Shown: positions 15,541 through 24,462 of the stretch, one piece after another | Layout: the number at the start of each line of letters is the position of its first letter | Numbering within the stretch: position 1 is the first letter of the stretch | Notes under the pieces: model-generated | Databases searched by the model: none | What the model saw: the letters and a program-made list of their open reading frames with translations, nothing else | What the model was told of the DNA's origin: nothing | From: Lachnospiraceae bacterium | GTDB taxonomy: Bacteria > Bacillota > Clostridia > Lachnospirales > Lachnospiraceae | Assembly (NCBI GenBank): GCA_022845955.1 | Contig: AP025576.1 | Coordinates: 1,364,001 to 1,428,000 of the forward strand | Direction of reading: 5' to 3' | DNA length: 64,000 nt | Made by a program: the position numbers and the translations under genes

Positions 15541-17034
15541 ATGGGAAAACCAACCGGATTTATGGACTATGACAGAAAAGTGAGCTTTGCCGAAAAACCG
15601 GCAGACAGAATAAAACATTTCAGGGAATTCCATCAGCACCTGTCAAGGGAGGAACAGCAGCTTCAGGGCGCCCGCTGTATGGAATGCGGCGTGCCCTTCT
15701 GCCAGTCCGGCATGATGCTGAACGGCATGACCTCCGGCTGTCCCCTGCATAACCTGGTGCCTGAGTGGAACGACCTGGTATATACCGGAAACTGGGAACA
15801 GGCCTACGAACGCCTGAAAAAAACCAACAATTTCCCTGAATTCACCGCCCGCGTATGCCCCGCCCTCTGCGAGGCGGCCTGTACCTGCGGGCTGGGAGGA
15901 GAACCTGTAGCCACAAAAGAAAACGAATACGCCATCATTGAAAACGCCTACGAAAAGGGATATGCCCAGCCATGCCCCCCGAACCAGCGTTCCGGCAAAA
16001 AAGTAGCGGTAATAGGCAGCGGTCCATCCGGCCTGGCGGCAGCCGACCAGCTTAACAAACGCGGCCATAACGTCACCGTATACGAACGATCTGACCGCGC
16101 CGGCGGGCTGCTCATGTACGGAATCCCCAACATGAAGCTGGAAAAACGGATTGTACAGCGAAAAATAAAGATAATGGAAGAAGAAGGCGTGACCTTCCTC
16201 ACAGGTACCGACGTGGGCAAAGACCTCAAACCGGCCCGGCTTCTCCAGGAATATGACCGCATCCTCTTAGCCTGCGGCGCCTCCAATCCCAGAGATATTA
16301 ACGCCCCGGGCCGTGATGCAAAGGGGATCCATTTTGCCGTCGATTTCCTGACCGCCAACACCAAAAGCCTCCTCGATTCCAATCTGGCCGACGGAAAATA
16401 CGTGAATACGAAAGACAAAAACGTCATCATCATCGGAGGCGGTGATACCGGAAACGACTGCGTGGGAACCTGCATACGCCACGGCTGCAAATCCGTCATC
16501 CAAATAGAAATGATGCCCAAAGCCCCCGATGAAAGAGCTGAAAATAACCCCTGGCCCGAATGGCCCAAAATCTCCAAAACCGACTACGGCCAGGAAGAAG
16601 CCATTGCCCTCTACGGCCGCGATCCCAGAATTTACGAATCCACCGTCAAAGAATTTATAAAAGACAAAAACGGGATCCTCAAAGCCGTAAAAATCATCAG
16701 ACTCAAACCGGAAAAAGATCCCCGCACCGGCAGAATAACCCCTAAGGAACTCCCCGGCACCGAACAACTCCTCGAAGCCGATATCGTACTCATAGCCGCC
16801 GGATTTCTCGGAAGCCAGAAATACGTAACCGATGCATTCAAGATAGAAACCGACCCACGCACCAACGTAAAAACAGAAAAAGGAAAATACAAAACAAACA
16901 CAGACAAAATATTCGTCACAGGAGACATGCACAGAGGACAATCCCTTGTCGTATGGGCCATCCGCGAAGGAAGAGAAGCCGCCAGAGAAATAGACCAAAG
17001 CCTGATGGGGTATACAAACGTGCCGTCCCAGTAG
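15541..17034 (+). CDS. gltD: Glutamate synthase (NADPH) small subunit
   Basis: 497 residues. The beta subunit carries electrons from NADPH through FAD to the large subunit. Seen: N-terminal 4Fe-4S cysteine motifs (CMECGVPFCQ near 40, CPALCEAACTC near 105), the FAD GSGPSGLAAAD motif near 160, and the NADPH GGGDTGNDC motif near 300. ATG at 15541 with GTGAGG upstream is preferred to 15502 because MGKPTGFM is the usual start. Wobble positions become markedly A-rich in the last ~450 bases, differing from gltB and from the first half of the gene. Ends at the base of a large folded element. Confidence 0.96.
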   Translation: MGKPTGFMDYDRKVSFAEKPADRIKHFREFHQHLSREEQQLQGARCMECGVPFCQSGMMLNGMTSGCPLHNLVPEWNDLVYTGNWEQAYERLKKTNNFPEFTARVCPALCEAACTCGLGGEPVATKENEYAIIENAYEKGYAQPCPPNQRSGKKVAVIGSGPSGLAAADQLNKRGHNVTVYERSDRAGGLLMYGIPNMKLEKRIVQRKIKIMEEEGVTFLTGTDVGKDLKPARLLQEYDRILLACGASNPRDINAPGRDAKGIHFAVDFLTANTKSLLDSNLADGKYVNTKDKNVIIIGGGDTGNDCVGTCIRHGCKSVIQIEMMPKAPDERAENNPWPEWPKISKTDYGQEEAIALYGRDPRIYESTVKEFIKDKNGILKAVKIIRLKPEKDPRTGRITPKELPGTEQLLEADIVLIAAGFLGSQKYVTDAFKIETDPRTNVKTEKGKYKTNTDKIFVTGDMHRGQSLVVWAIREGREAAREIDQSLMGYTNVPSQ

Positions 17035-17171
17035 GCGGTGCGAAAAGAAGGGAAAAGAAGGTTCGCAGGGGGAGCTTGCTCATCCTGCGAACCTTCTTTT
17101 CCCTTCTTTTCATAGGGCGTACGCCCGTGCATCCAGGGGAGCCCGCAGGGATTCCCTGGATGTACACCGCC
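17034..17171. repeat. Structured palindromic element after gltD
   Basis: GGCGGTG (17034-17040) pairs with CACCGCC (17165-17171) and encloses three hairpins: a perfect 28-bp stem (17042-17069 with 17084-17111), a short self-complementary GGGCGTACGCCC (17115-17126), and CATCCAGGG with CCCTGGATG (about 17129-17162). It may stabilise or end the gltBD message. The rest of the gap to 17355 is C- and A-rich and shows nothing else. Confidence 0.75.
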
Positions 17172-17355
17172 GGCCTCCCCCCACAGCCCCATCTCCCCCG
17201 GCAGGCCGCGCAGCGCCCCTGCCCGCATAATTATTTAAAAAAATCCCCATCTCCCCCCAAAAATATAGTACAATTAACTCATCAAATAAACCGCCCCCAT
17301 CCCCCTATACCAGTTAAAATACTTCAACCAATCACATAACAAAGAAAGGTCCCCC

Positions 17356-18105
17356 ATGGAAGCTACATTTACAAACATAACCCAAGAAAACATAACCCAA
17401 GAACACCTATGCTGCATTATCCGCAGCAAAAAGCCCCATCCGGGCGTTGAAGCTAAGCGGCAATGGCTATCCGCCCGGATTAAAGAAGGCCACATTTTCA
17501 GAAAACTCAATGCCAAATCCGTAGTATTTATCGAATATGCCCCCTTAGAAACTGCCTGGGTCCCCATAACCGGTGACAACTATTATTATATATACTGCTT
17601 ATGGGTTTCCGGCGAATACAAAGGAAAAGGCTATGGAAAAATGCTGATGGAGTACTGTCTGGACGATGCCAGAAAAAAGGGTAAATCCGGCGTCTGCATG
17701 ATCGGAGCCAAGAAACAGAAAGCCTGGCTATCCGACCAGGCTTTTGCCGGGAAGTACGGTTTTCAGACCGTTGATACCACCCCTGACGGCTATGAATTGC
17801 TTGCCCTCTCCTTTGACGGAACCAGCCCCCGATTCACACAGAATGCAAAAAAACAGCACATCGGCAACCAGGAGCTGACCATTTATTATGACATGCAATG
17901 CCCTTTTATCCCTCAAAAAATTGAGACAATAAAACAATACTGTGAAACCAATCATATCCCCCTGTCTTTGAACCAGGTAGATACACTCCAAAAAGCAAAG
18001 GAACTGCCCTGCGTTTTCAACAACTGGGGTGTATTTTATAAAGGGAAATTTGAAACAGTGAACTTGCTGGACGCTGCCGGTATACAGAGAATACTCAATA
18101 AATAA
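17356..18105 (+). CDS. GNAT acetyltransferase with C-terminal YoaP-like domain
   Basis: 249 residues. Residues about 8-145 are a GNAT fold, with the acetyl-CoA loop in VSGEYKGKGYGKMLMEYCLDDARKKG near 82-107. Residues about 165-249 match the YoaP-type C-terminal domain, starting with a thioredoxin-like strand and YYDMQCPF. The two-domain layout is like Bacillus YoaP. Substrate unknown. ATG at 17356 follows AAAGAAAGG. It stands alone, convergent with the CPBP gene. Confidence 0.8.
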   Translation: MEATFTNITQENITQEHLCCIIRSKKPHPGVEAKRQWLSARIKEGHIFRKLNAKSVVFIEYAPLETAWVPITGDNYYYIYCLWVSGEYKGKGYGKMLMEYCLDDARKKGKSGVCMIGAKKQKAWLSDQAFAGKYGFQTVDTTPDGYELLALSFDGTSPRFTQNAKKQHIGNQELTIYYDMQCPFIPQKIETIKQYCETNHIPLSLNQVDTLQKAKELPCVFNNWGVFYKGKFETVNLLDAAGIQRILNK

Positions 18106-18221
18106 CTCAAATTCCGCAGTTGCCGAATGGCCTTCCGCCCGCTGTCCGCGTAGCGTTCCCGGGACTGAAAAGGATTTTCCATTGAACATAAAGATCACAC
18201 AAAATGTGCCGTCTGCTATTA

Positions 18222-18830
18222 TCACAACCATCCGAATGCCTGTACCATGGACAGGATCAAATTCCCCACCCCATGGGTCAGCCAGCCTGGTATGATGGAG
18301 CCGCCGGAACCTTTTTCAGTCAGCCAGCCCAGCAGCCACCCGCTGAATCCGGTGATTACCGTGATCACCGCTGCCTTCAGCGGCGTGGTGACCAGGAAAA
18401 ACATGGCTCCGTGGAGCAGCCCGAACAATGCTCCCTGTATAAGGTTTCCCACAGCGAAACCAAACCGGGCAATCAGACGTTTCCCCAGAAAACCACGGAA
18501 CAGGATTTCTTCCGAAAGGCCGGTCTGGATAACCCCGAATAAAAAGGCGGAGGGCAGCGCACTCCAGCCCATGCCGGCATATGTACTCTGCACTGTGGCA
18601 TCAGCCGGCAGCAGGGAAGGGATCCACCACAGCTGGGATATCACACAAAGAAGAAAGAAAAACAGGATACACCCGCTGATGGCAAGAAAGCTTCCCCTCA
18701 CCGCTTTTAAGCCAATCCAGGAGAGAAAAGGCTCCTTCCTACGTGCAGTAACAAACCACCAGATGAAAGGGATAAGCGAAAACACGACCACCTGCAGCAG
18801 CACTTCAAAAAGCTTTGACAGAATATTCAT
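18222..18830 (-). CDS. CPBP-family (Abi/CAAX-like) intramembrane protease
   Basis: 202 residues with about six membrane segments. The three family motifs are present: SEEILFRGF (E-E-x3-R) near 107-115, FGLLHG near 137-142, and HGVGN near 186-190. Such glutamic-type membrane proteases act in bacteriocin self-immunity or processing of membrane proteins; no bacteriocin gene is seen nearby. ATG at 18830 is chosen since AAAGGAGG precedes it on the minus strand; the TTG one codon earlier is less likely. Confidence 0.85.
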   Translation of the reverse strand: MNILSKLFEVLLQVVVFSLIPFIWWFVTARRKEPFLSWIGLKAVRGSFLAISGCILFFFLLCVISQLWWIPSLLPADATVQSTYAGMGWSALPSAFLFGVIQTGLSEEILFRGFLGKRLIARFGFAVGNLIQGALFGLLHGAMFFLVTTPLKAAVITVITGFSGWLLGWLTEKGSGGSIIPGWLTHGVGNLILSMVQAFGWL

Positions 18831-18858
18831 CAACGGCCTCCTTTACCAGAGAGAAATA

Positions 18859-18887
18859 TTTATATTGTATTAGTGTAATAATACAAT
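18859..18887 (-). promoter_or_regulatory. Promoter with overlapping palindromic operator for the CPBP gene
   Basis: On the minus strand TTGTAT-N16-TATAAA lies about 30 bases before the start codon. A perfect 9-bp inverted repeat, ATTGTATTA (18864-18872) and TAATACAAT (18879-18887), covers the spacer; its form resembles operators of YtrA-type GntR repressors. Confidence 0.55.
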
Positions 18888-18962
18888 AATCCAATTATTC
18901 TCTCCTGTCAAGTACCTGCGCTCTATTTCCAAAGATCAGCCCTGGAAAATAGGAACCGTTAT

Positions 18963-19961
18963 TCAGAACGTTTCCGTCAAACCTGCCTTTTCTATGAATT
19001 CCCGTATGGTTTCGGCCTTAGCCGCCTGCTTATGCCACTGGTTCAAAAGCCCAAGGTCGGTTTCCGAAAGGATTCTTTCACGCAGCCCGACCGGGACTTC
19101 CCCCAGATCCTCCAGCAGATCAAGCACATATTCTGCTTTTCCCTCTGCTTTCCCTTCTGTTTTGCCGGCATCCTTTCCAATACTGAATTCATCGGCCCGG
19201 ATTTTCTTCATTTCTTCTTCTTTGTTATATTCAAAGATTGACATGGCTATAACCTCCGCCCTCTGCGCGGATAAAAAATCCGCAAGAATATCTTCCCGGA
19301 TACATTCTGTCACCGCCCGCTCCACGGCCTCCGCAATCTCCAGCTCTTTGGCGTATCCCCGGATACGCTCCACAAAAATACAGTATTCCCTCAGGGTCCT
19401 GCACTTCTCCATCAGCTCCCGGTTTTTCCCCAAATTAATATTAAGCATCGTTACCTTTACTTCCAGCTCGGGGGAAGGGACCTGTTTTTCAAACGCATCG
19501 GACAGCTTCAATATCCGGCTTTCCGGCTGCTCCTGCGTCCCGTTATAAAACACGACAAACCGGGGAACGGGGATTTTCCGTAGCTTGCTGGAATACAGGC
19601 TCTTTCCCAGCGTATACTTCTCCAATTGCCTGGCGATATAAAAGAGATCCCGCAGCGGCATGTTCGGGTTGAAGGAGGACTGATGTTCGTATAGATTCAT
19701 TTGTGAATCAAACAGGAAGGAAACATCATTCTTTACCTCCATATAAATCGCGTTTTCCAGCGTACAGATTTCCACAGCGCCGGAGTCCTCATAAGCGGTT
19801 CCGTTCAGTGCGTTGTATAGTTCCAACAGTTTTTCTCTGTTTTGATACAGCAGACGGAATACCGTATCCTTGTGGTTCCTCACCACATGCAGTTCCTTTT
19901 CTTCCCTGGAATAGTTTTTTTCCATGGAGCGCTTTTCTTCCATAGAGTTCTTTTTTTCCAT
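18963..19961 (-). CDS. Rpn-family nuclease/putative transposase
   Basis: 332 residues from the ATG at 19961, which has AAAGGAG upstream on the minus strand; the longer frame to 20114 has no such site. The N-terminus is a short run of repeated S-M-E-x-K units (residues 1-20). The PD-(D/E)XK core includes YMEVKNDVSFLF near 75-86 and LYEHQS near 91-96. The C-terminal tail has the lineage's KAEGKAEY spacer and a conserved LLEDLGEVP helix. Function as a recombination-promoting nuclease is by family. It stands alone, without inverted-repeat ends, so it is not a simple insertion sequence. Confidence 0.8.
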   Translation of the reverse strand: MEKKNSMEEKRSMEKNYSREEKELHVVRNHKDTVFRLLYQNREKLLELYNALNGTAYEDSGAVEICTLENAIYMEVKNDVSFLFDSQMNLYEHQSSFNPNMPLRDLFYIARQLEKYTLGKSLYSSKLRKIPVPRFVVFYNGTQEQPESRILKLSDAFEKQVPSPELEVKVTMLNINLGKNRELMEKCRTLREYCIFVERIRGYAKELEIAEAVERAVTECIREDILADFLSAQRAEVIAMSIFEYNKEEEMKKIRADEFSIGKDAGKTEGKAEGKAEYVLDLLEDLGEVPVGLRERILSETDLGLLNQWHKQAAKAETIREFIEKAGLTETF

Positions 19962-20262
19962 AGACAACTCCTTTCTGCAATTGCGGCAGGAAGCTGTCTG
20001 AAAGAATATGCGTAAACCGCTTCTGTCCAGCAACTCCTGCCTGTTTCGTTTGGGTGGTAAGCATAGAGTTTCTGAATAGAGAATAGAAATAAGACGGCTT
20101 ACGCCAGGATTCATAGAAAATTATGCTTACGTTTACTTTACCATGTTATTATCAATCCTGCAATATTAAATTTACCTTTGATTGTTTATAAATGCGATTC
20201 AAAGTAACAGTTCAGACAGGTCTGATTTGGTTACTGTTCCTATTTAAGTGCGGGCCAGCGCC

Positions 20263-20312
20263 TTGACTTAACGGAGGGGTTCTTTTATAATCAAACTGAA
20301 ACCGATTTCAGT
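20263..20312 (+). promoter_or_regulatory. Promoter TTGACT-N17-TATAAT with LacI-type operator
   Basis: TTGACT at 20263-20268 and TATAAT at 20286-20291 are 17 bases apart. ACTGAAACCGATTTCAGT at 20295-20312 covers the start point and shares its 14-base core exactly with the operator at 24406-24419. Repression by the LacI-family protein at 33577 is likely. The upstream stretch 19962-20262 holds no gene; it contains a small palindrome, TCAGAC-AG-GTCTGA, near 20211-20224. Confidence 0.8.
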
Positions 20313-20414
20313 AAGACGGGGAAACAAAAGAATACCTGTTGTGCGGATCTGTGCATTTACAGCACAGACGGTTTTGAAGAATTTTTCCGAAAACAACCAT
20401 AAGGGGGTAAGAAA

Positions 20415-22508
20415 ATGATTGGGACTCACGAAAAGGAAAAGACGGCAGAGGCGGAACATAGAATCCTGCTGGAATGGAAGCAGTCCAGGCTGTACCGGGG
20501 AACCATGGAGAGGCAGGAAGACAACAGAATGCGTTTTACCTGCCCGGTGGAGGGCCTGGATTATCAGCTTTATTCCAGAGAGGAGGACAAGGCCGTCCGC
20601 CTGGAGGATTTTGCCTATCTGTGCCTGAAACCGGAGGTACTGGAGGCGCATTCCATGTGTTTTCAGCTTTCTTTTTATGAAAAAGCGGCCGTGACGGGAG
20701 AAGAAGAGCAGGAACCGGAAATGCGGATAATTTTCGGCCTTCTGCCGGGGATCCCCACCATGGTTCCTTTTGATTTCCATATTCTGGACAGCCAGGTGAT
20801 ATTCCCGGAACGGACGCCGGGCCGTTTAAAAATGAGTATTTTCGGCAAGCCCATACGTCTTTGCGATATCAGGGAAATCCGGCTGCAGACAGCGCCGGGG
20901 TTTGCGCCCTTTCAATTTACGCTGCCGGAATGCTTTTTTACCGATACCTTTCCGGACTGTTCCCTGCCGCAGAGGCAATTGATTGACGATTTGGGACAAT
21001 GGACGCAAAAGAGCTGGAACAAAAAGGTGGAAAACCGGGAATCGTGCAGCCGGATCCTGCATAAGCTGCTGGAGCATGCGGAGAAGAGCAGCGGCGGCTA
21101 TCCGTTTCCGGACTGGGACGAATACGGCGGTTATAGGAAAAAGCCCTTTACGAAAACGGGTTGGTTCCATCTGGAACGGGAAAACGGCAGATTCTGGCTG
21201 GTGGATCCGGCGGGAAATGCCTTCCTTTCCTCCGGTGTGGACTGTATCAATCCCGGAGTGGAGACACGGATTGGGCCGGTGGAAAATTTTGTGGGGGAGA
21301 CTGTGCGTAACCGCTGTTCCGGAACGGTTATGGACAGGCCCGGTTCCCTTGCCATGTCTCATAACAAAGAAGATTTCTTTAATTTCGGGGTGGAAAATCT
21401 GAAGGCCGCTTTCGGGGAAAACTGGAAGGAGAGCTGGATGAAACTTGTCAGGCATTATCTTGTATCCTGGGGTATCAATACGATAGGAAACTGGTCCGAC
21501 AGGGAATTTATCCGGTTTGCGCGTATGCCCTATGTGATACCGATGGACTCTTTTTCCAGGGAGGGCTTTCCCCATACACAAACCGCGGTTTTCCGGGATT
21601 TTCCTGATGTTTTTTCACCTGAATATGAGGCTTCGGCGCAGCGGTATGCCCAGAGCCTTGCCGAATATGCAGGGGATCCCTTCCTGATAGGATATTTCAT
21701 GCGCAATGAGCCGGCCTGGGCCTTCGTATATGATTTGAATATTGCGGAAGAAATGCTTGCCAATCCGGCAGGAATGGTAAGTAAGGATGTGTTTGCAGAA
21801 CGTATGAACAAGAAATATGGGGACATCGCCCGTTTTAACCAGGCCTGGGGAACGGATCTGGCGGATTTTGAAGGATTGAAAAAAGGTATCTACAAGGCCG
21901 CTTCCCGTTCTGTGCAGGCAGCGGCGGATTTACGGCAGTTTTCGGAAGAAATGATAGCCAGATATGTGGAAATCCCTGCAAAAGCACTGCGTAAAGTGGA
22001 TCCCAACCACCTCAATCTGGGAATGCGTTATGCTTACATAACGGATAAAAGCCTGTTATGCGGTTCCGGATGCTTTGATGTATTCTCCATTAACAGTTAC
22101 CAGCTGACCCCTCTGGAGCCTGTGGTGCAGGTTGCCGGATGGCTGGACAAGCCTGTCATGGTGGGGGAATTCCATCAGGGCGCGCTGGATGCGGGGCTGA
22201 CAGCGCATGGAATCCGCGGCGTGACCACACAGGAGCAGCGCGGTTGTGCCTACCGCTATTATGTGGAGCAGGGACTCACCAATCCCTATTTCCTGGGGGC
22301 ACACTATTTCCAGCTCAATGATCAGAGCTGCCTGGGCCGGTTTGACGGAGAAAATTATCAGATTGGCCTGGTGGATGTATGCATGCAGGAATATGAGGCG
22401 ATGACGGCGGCAATGAAGGAATGTCACAGCCATATGTATCAGGTGGCGGCGGGGGAAACACCCGCATGGGACACAGAACCGGAAGATATTGAGCCTATTC
22501 ATTATTAA
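20415..22508 (+). CDS. Clan GH-A-like glycoside hydrolase (agarase/beta-galactosidase-like)
   Basis: 697 residues, no signal peptide, so likely cytoplasmic. An N-terminal beta-rich region (1-230) is followed by a TIM-barrel-like catalytic part beginning at GWFHLERENGRFWLVDPAGNAF (about 253-274), as seen in GH50 and related GH42-like enzymes. Candidate acid/base Glu in MRNEPAWAF near 433 and nucleophile Glu in MVGEFHQGALD near 583. The exact CAZy family is not recognised; a beta-galactosidase or uronide-active enzyme is possible. It is the first gene after the LacI-controlled promoter at 20263 and is followed by GH88 after about 195 bases, suggesting joint action on uronate-containing glycans. 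Confidence 0.65.
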   Translation: MIGTHEKEKTAEAEHRILLEWKQSRLYRGTMERQEDNRMRFTCPVEGLDYQLYSREEDKAVRLEDFAYLCLKPEVLEAHSMCFQLSFYEKAAVTGEEEQEPEMRIIFGLLPGIPTMVPFDFHILDSQVIFPERTPGRLKMSIFGKPIRLCDIREIRLQTAPGFAPFQFTLPECFFTDTFPDCSLPQRQLIDDLGQWTQKSWNKKVENRESCSRILHKLLEHAEKSSGGYPFPDWDEYGGYRKKPFTKTGWFHLERENGRFWLVDPAGNAFLSSGVDCINPGVETRIGPVENFVGETVRNRCSGTVMDRPGSLAMSHNKEDFFNFGVENLKAAFGENWKESWMKLVRHYLVSWGINTIGNWSDREFIRFARMPYVIPMDSFSREGFPHTQTAVFRDFPDVFSPEYEASAQRYAQSLAEYAGDPFLIGYFMRNEPAWAFVYDLNIAEEMLANPAGMVSKDVFAERMNKKYGDIARFNQAWGTDLADFEGLKKGIYKAASRSVQAAADLRQFSEEMIARYVEIPAKALRKVDPNHLNLGMRYAYITDKSLLCGSGCFDVFSINSYQLTPLEPVVQVAGWLDKPVMVGEFHQGALDAGLTAHGIRGVTTQEQRGCAYRYYVEQGLTNPYFLGAHYFQLNDQSCLGRFDGENYQIGLVDVCMQEYEAMTAAMKECHSHMYQVAAGETPAWDTEPEDIEPIHY

Positions 22509-22703
22509 TCGATCCGGCAGAACAGGGCGCCGTGAACATTACCACTTTTTATCCGCACCCTAACAGGATATGTCAGGTAGACACAAGGTGCCGGAAGGTG
22601 ATATGATAAAAGCAACATAACCATGAAGGCACAGGAAAACTGCAGAGCGGCATATCATTAACAGCCGATCGGCAGAATGGGAAAAGAAAAGAGGGAAACG
22701 CCT

Positions 22704-23858
22704 ATGGATTATCAGAAAATCAGCCCGGAGGAGATCAAACAGGCGCTGGATTTTTCCGCCGCGCAGATCAAAAGGTATCTGCCGCAGTTTACGGATAAAT
22801 TCCAGAATGCCTATAGCGTGAATCATTTTTATGAGCCGATTGAGAATGTGGACTGGACCAATGGATTCTGGACAGGGGAAATATGGCTTGCCTATGAACA
22901 CACGAAGGAGGACGTGTTCCGGGAAGCCGCAGAGGTTCAGGTAACGGATTACCTGCACCGGATTGACAATAAGATTATGGTGGATCACCATGATATGGGA
23001 TTTCTGTATACTCCTTCCTGCGTGGCGGCCTGGAAGCTTACGGGGAACCGGACAGGAAGGGAGGCCGCTATCAAGGCGGCGGATCAGCTTATCAGCAGGT
23101 TCCATGAAAAAGGGGAGTTCATTCAGGCCTGGGGAGCCATGAATGCACCGGAAAATTACCGCCTTATTATTGACTGCCTTTTAAATCTGCCTCTTTTATA
23201 TTGGGCTTCTGAAGAAACCGGGGACAGCAGATACAGAAAAATCGCAGAAAAGCATATCCATACCGCATTAGCCAATGTAATCCGGGAGGACGGCTCCACC
23301 TGGCATACCTTTTTCTTTGATATGGAAACGGGAGAACCGGATCACGGCGCTACCTGCCAGGGGTATCGGGACGGATCCGCCTGGGCCAGAGGACAGGCCT
23401 GGGGGGTTTACGGAACGGCGCTGGGCTACCGTTATACCAAGGAGGAGAAATATATCGATGCATTCCGCACCGTAACCGGCTATTTCCTGGATCACCTGCC
23501 GGAGGATCTGGTGCCTTACTGGGATTTTGAATTCACGGACGGCTCCGATCAGCCGAGGGATTCCTCCGCAGCGGTGATTGCCGCATGCGGCATGCTGGAA
23601 ATGGCCAAATATCTGCCTGGGGAGGACGCCGCCTATTACAGCGGGATCGCATCTGAAATCATGAAATCCATATATGATAATTATGCCGTAAAGGATCATG
23701 AAAGCTCCAACGGCCTGGTGCTTCACAGTACCTATTCCAACCACTCCCCTTACAATACCTGCAATCACTGCGGTGTGGATGAATGCAATTCCTGGGGGGA
23801 TTATTTTTATATGGAAGCGCTGACCAGACTGTCGGGTGACTGGGAACAGTACTGGTAA
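22704..23858 (+). CDS. GH88 unsaturated glucuronyl hydrolase
   Basis: 384 residues folding as an (alpha/alpha)6 barrel. It hydrates the C4-C5 double bond of the non-reducing unsaturated uronate left by polysaccharide lyases, releasing the sugar. The catalytic pair of the family is visible: Asp in HHDMGFLY near 96 and Asp in LIIDCLLNLPLLYWA near 155. No signal peptide. ATG at 22704 is preferred to 22677 because AGAGGG precedes it. Product unsaturated uronate would rearrange to the substrate of KduI at 51549. Second gene of the LacI-controlled unit starting at 20415. Confidence 0.87.
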   Translation: MDYQKISPEEIKQALDFSAAQIKRYLPQFTDKFQNAYSVNHFYEPIENVDWTNGFWTGEIWLAYEHTKEDVFREAAEVQVTDYLHRIDNKIMVDHHDMGFLYTPSCVAAWKLTGNRTGREAAIKAADQLISRFHEKGEFIQAWGAMNAPENYRLIIDCLLNLPLLYWASEETGDSRYRKIAEKHIHTALANVIREDGSTWHTFFFDMETGEPDHGATCQGYRDGSAWARGQAWGVYGTALGYRYTKEEKYIDAFRTVTGYFLDHLPEDLVPYWDFEFTDGSDQPRDSSAAVIAACGMLEMAKYLPGEDAAYYSGIASEIMKSIYDNYAVKDHESSNGLVLHSTYSNHSPYNTCNHCGVDECNSWGDYFYMEALTRLSGDWEQYW

Positions 23859-23887
23859 TAAGAATTTTTGGAGAGAAGTAACAGCCC

Positions 23888-23917
23888 AGACGGCCCTTTG
23901 TGCCCTGCGGTATCCCC
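23888..23917 (+). repeat. Copy of the 30-bp repeat also at 33373-33402
   Basis: This 30-base block matches 33373-33402 with two differences. Here the second arm of the palindrome is missing, so it is a half copy. A shorter match (ACGGCCCCTTGTGCC) is at 61489-61503. Confidence 0.7.
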
Positions 23918-23922
23918 CTCCC

Positions 23923-23986
23923 CTGCTTTTCCCAGGGGCGGCGGCGCTGCAAGGTTCCTTCCAGGGTTCGCTCCGGGGAAAAGCAG
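23923..23986. repeat. Degenerate relative of palindrome D
   Basis: An 11-bp stem (CTGCTTTTCCC with GGGAAAAGCAG) encloses 23947-23966, which is identical to 10719-10738 inside the palindrome before gltB. Confidence 0.65.
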
Positions 23987-24022
23987 AAAACGCCATTCCT
24001 GTATATAGGGAATGGCGTTTTT
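23987..24022 (+). terminator. Terminator after GH88
   Basis: AAACGCCATTCC (23988-23999) pairs with the GGAATGGCGTTT side ending at 24020, followed by T residues. Confidence 0.85.
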
Positions 24023-24032
24023 AAAATGGACT

Positions 24033-24046
24033 TGAAAACGGTTTCT
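24033..24046 (+). promoter_or_regulatory. cre-like site
   Basis: TGAAAACGGTTTCT differs from the CcpA consensus TGWAANCGNTNWCA only at the last base. It lies about 180 bases upstream of the transporter promoter, so the role is uncertain. Confidence 0.4.
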
Positions 24047-24213
24047 GGTAATCTGTTTCAAAAAACGGGTATTGTAAAGAAAAATCGCTTATTTACAAAG
24101 GGTTTCCCACTTTTTCCGTTTTGAAAAAGAAGATATACTAAGAGGAATATATGCGACTTGTACAATGAAAAGAAAAAGAGATTAAAAAAATATACATTTT
24201 TACATGAAAGGGG

Positions 24214-24263
24214 TTGACATTGGTAAAAGAGTGATCTAAAATACAATCAAGAAACGGGTTTCA
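24214..24263 (+). promoter_or_regulatory. Promoter TTGACA-N17-TAAAAT with operator at start point
   Basis: TTGACA at 24214-24219 and TAAAAT at 24237-24242. GAAACGGGTTTC at 24251-24262 forms a LacI-type palindrome right after the expected start. The ~200-nt leader to the permease start carries a second operator at 24401-24424. Confidence 0.8.
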
Positions 24264-24400
24264 GATGCTAAATAAAACCAACAGGAAGAACTTTACGTAT
24301 TTCATAAGCCGAATAATTAGACAGCAGGTATATTCTTGTAACTATTCAATTTGCACAATCGAAAAGAATAATTTACTAGTGCCTGCCAATTTTTTGGCTA

Positions 24401-24424
24401 CAATTTGAAACCGATTTCAAATTG
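24401..24424 (+). promoter_or_regulatory. LacI-family operator before the second ABC transporter
   Basis: A 24-bp palindrome with perfect 10-bp arms around CCGA; its central TGAAACCGATTTCA is identical to the core of the operator at 20295. It lies some 160 bases downstream of the promoter at 24214, as a transcription roadblock, or overlaps a weak local TACAAT box at 24399-24404. Confidence 0.8.
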
Positions 24425-24462
24425 TGATGTCAGCAAGTAATTGCGGAAATGGAGGAGATAGT

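Noticed and set aside
18963..19961. Insertion sequence with terminal repeats
   Set aside because: No inverted-repeat ends or target duplication found around the Rpn genes; they look like stand-alone genes.
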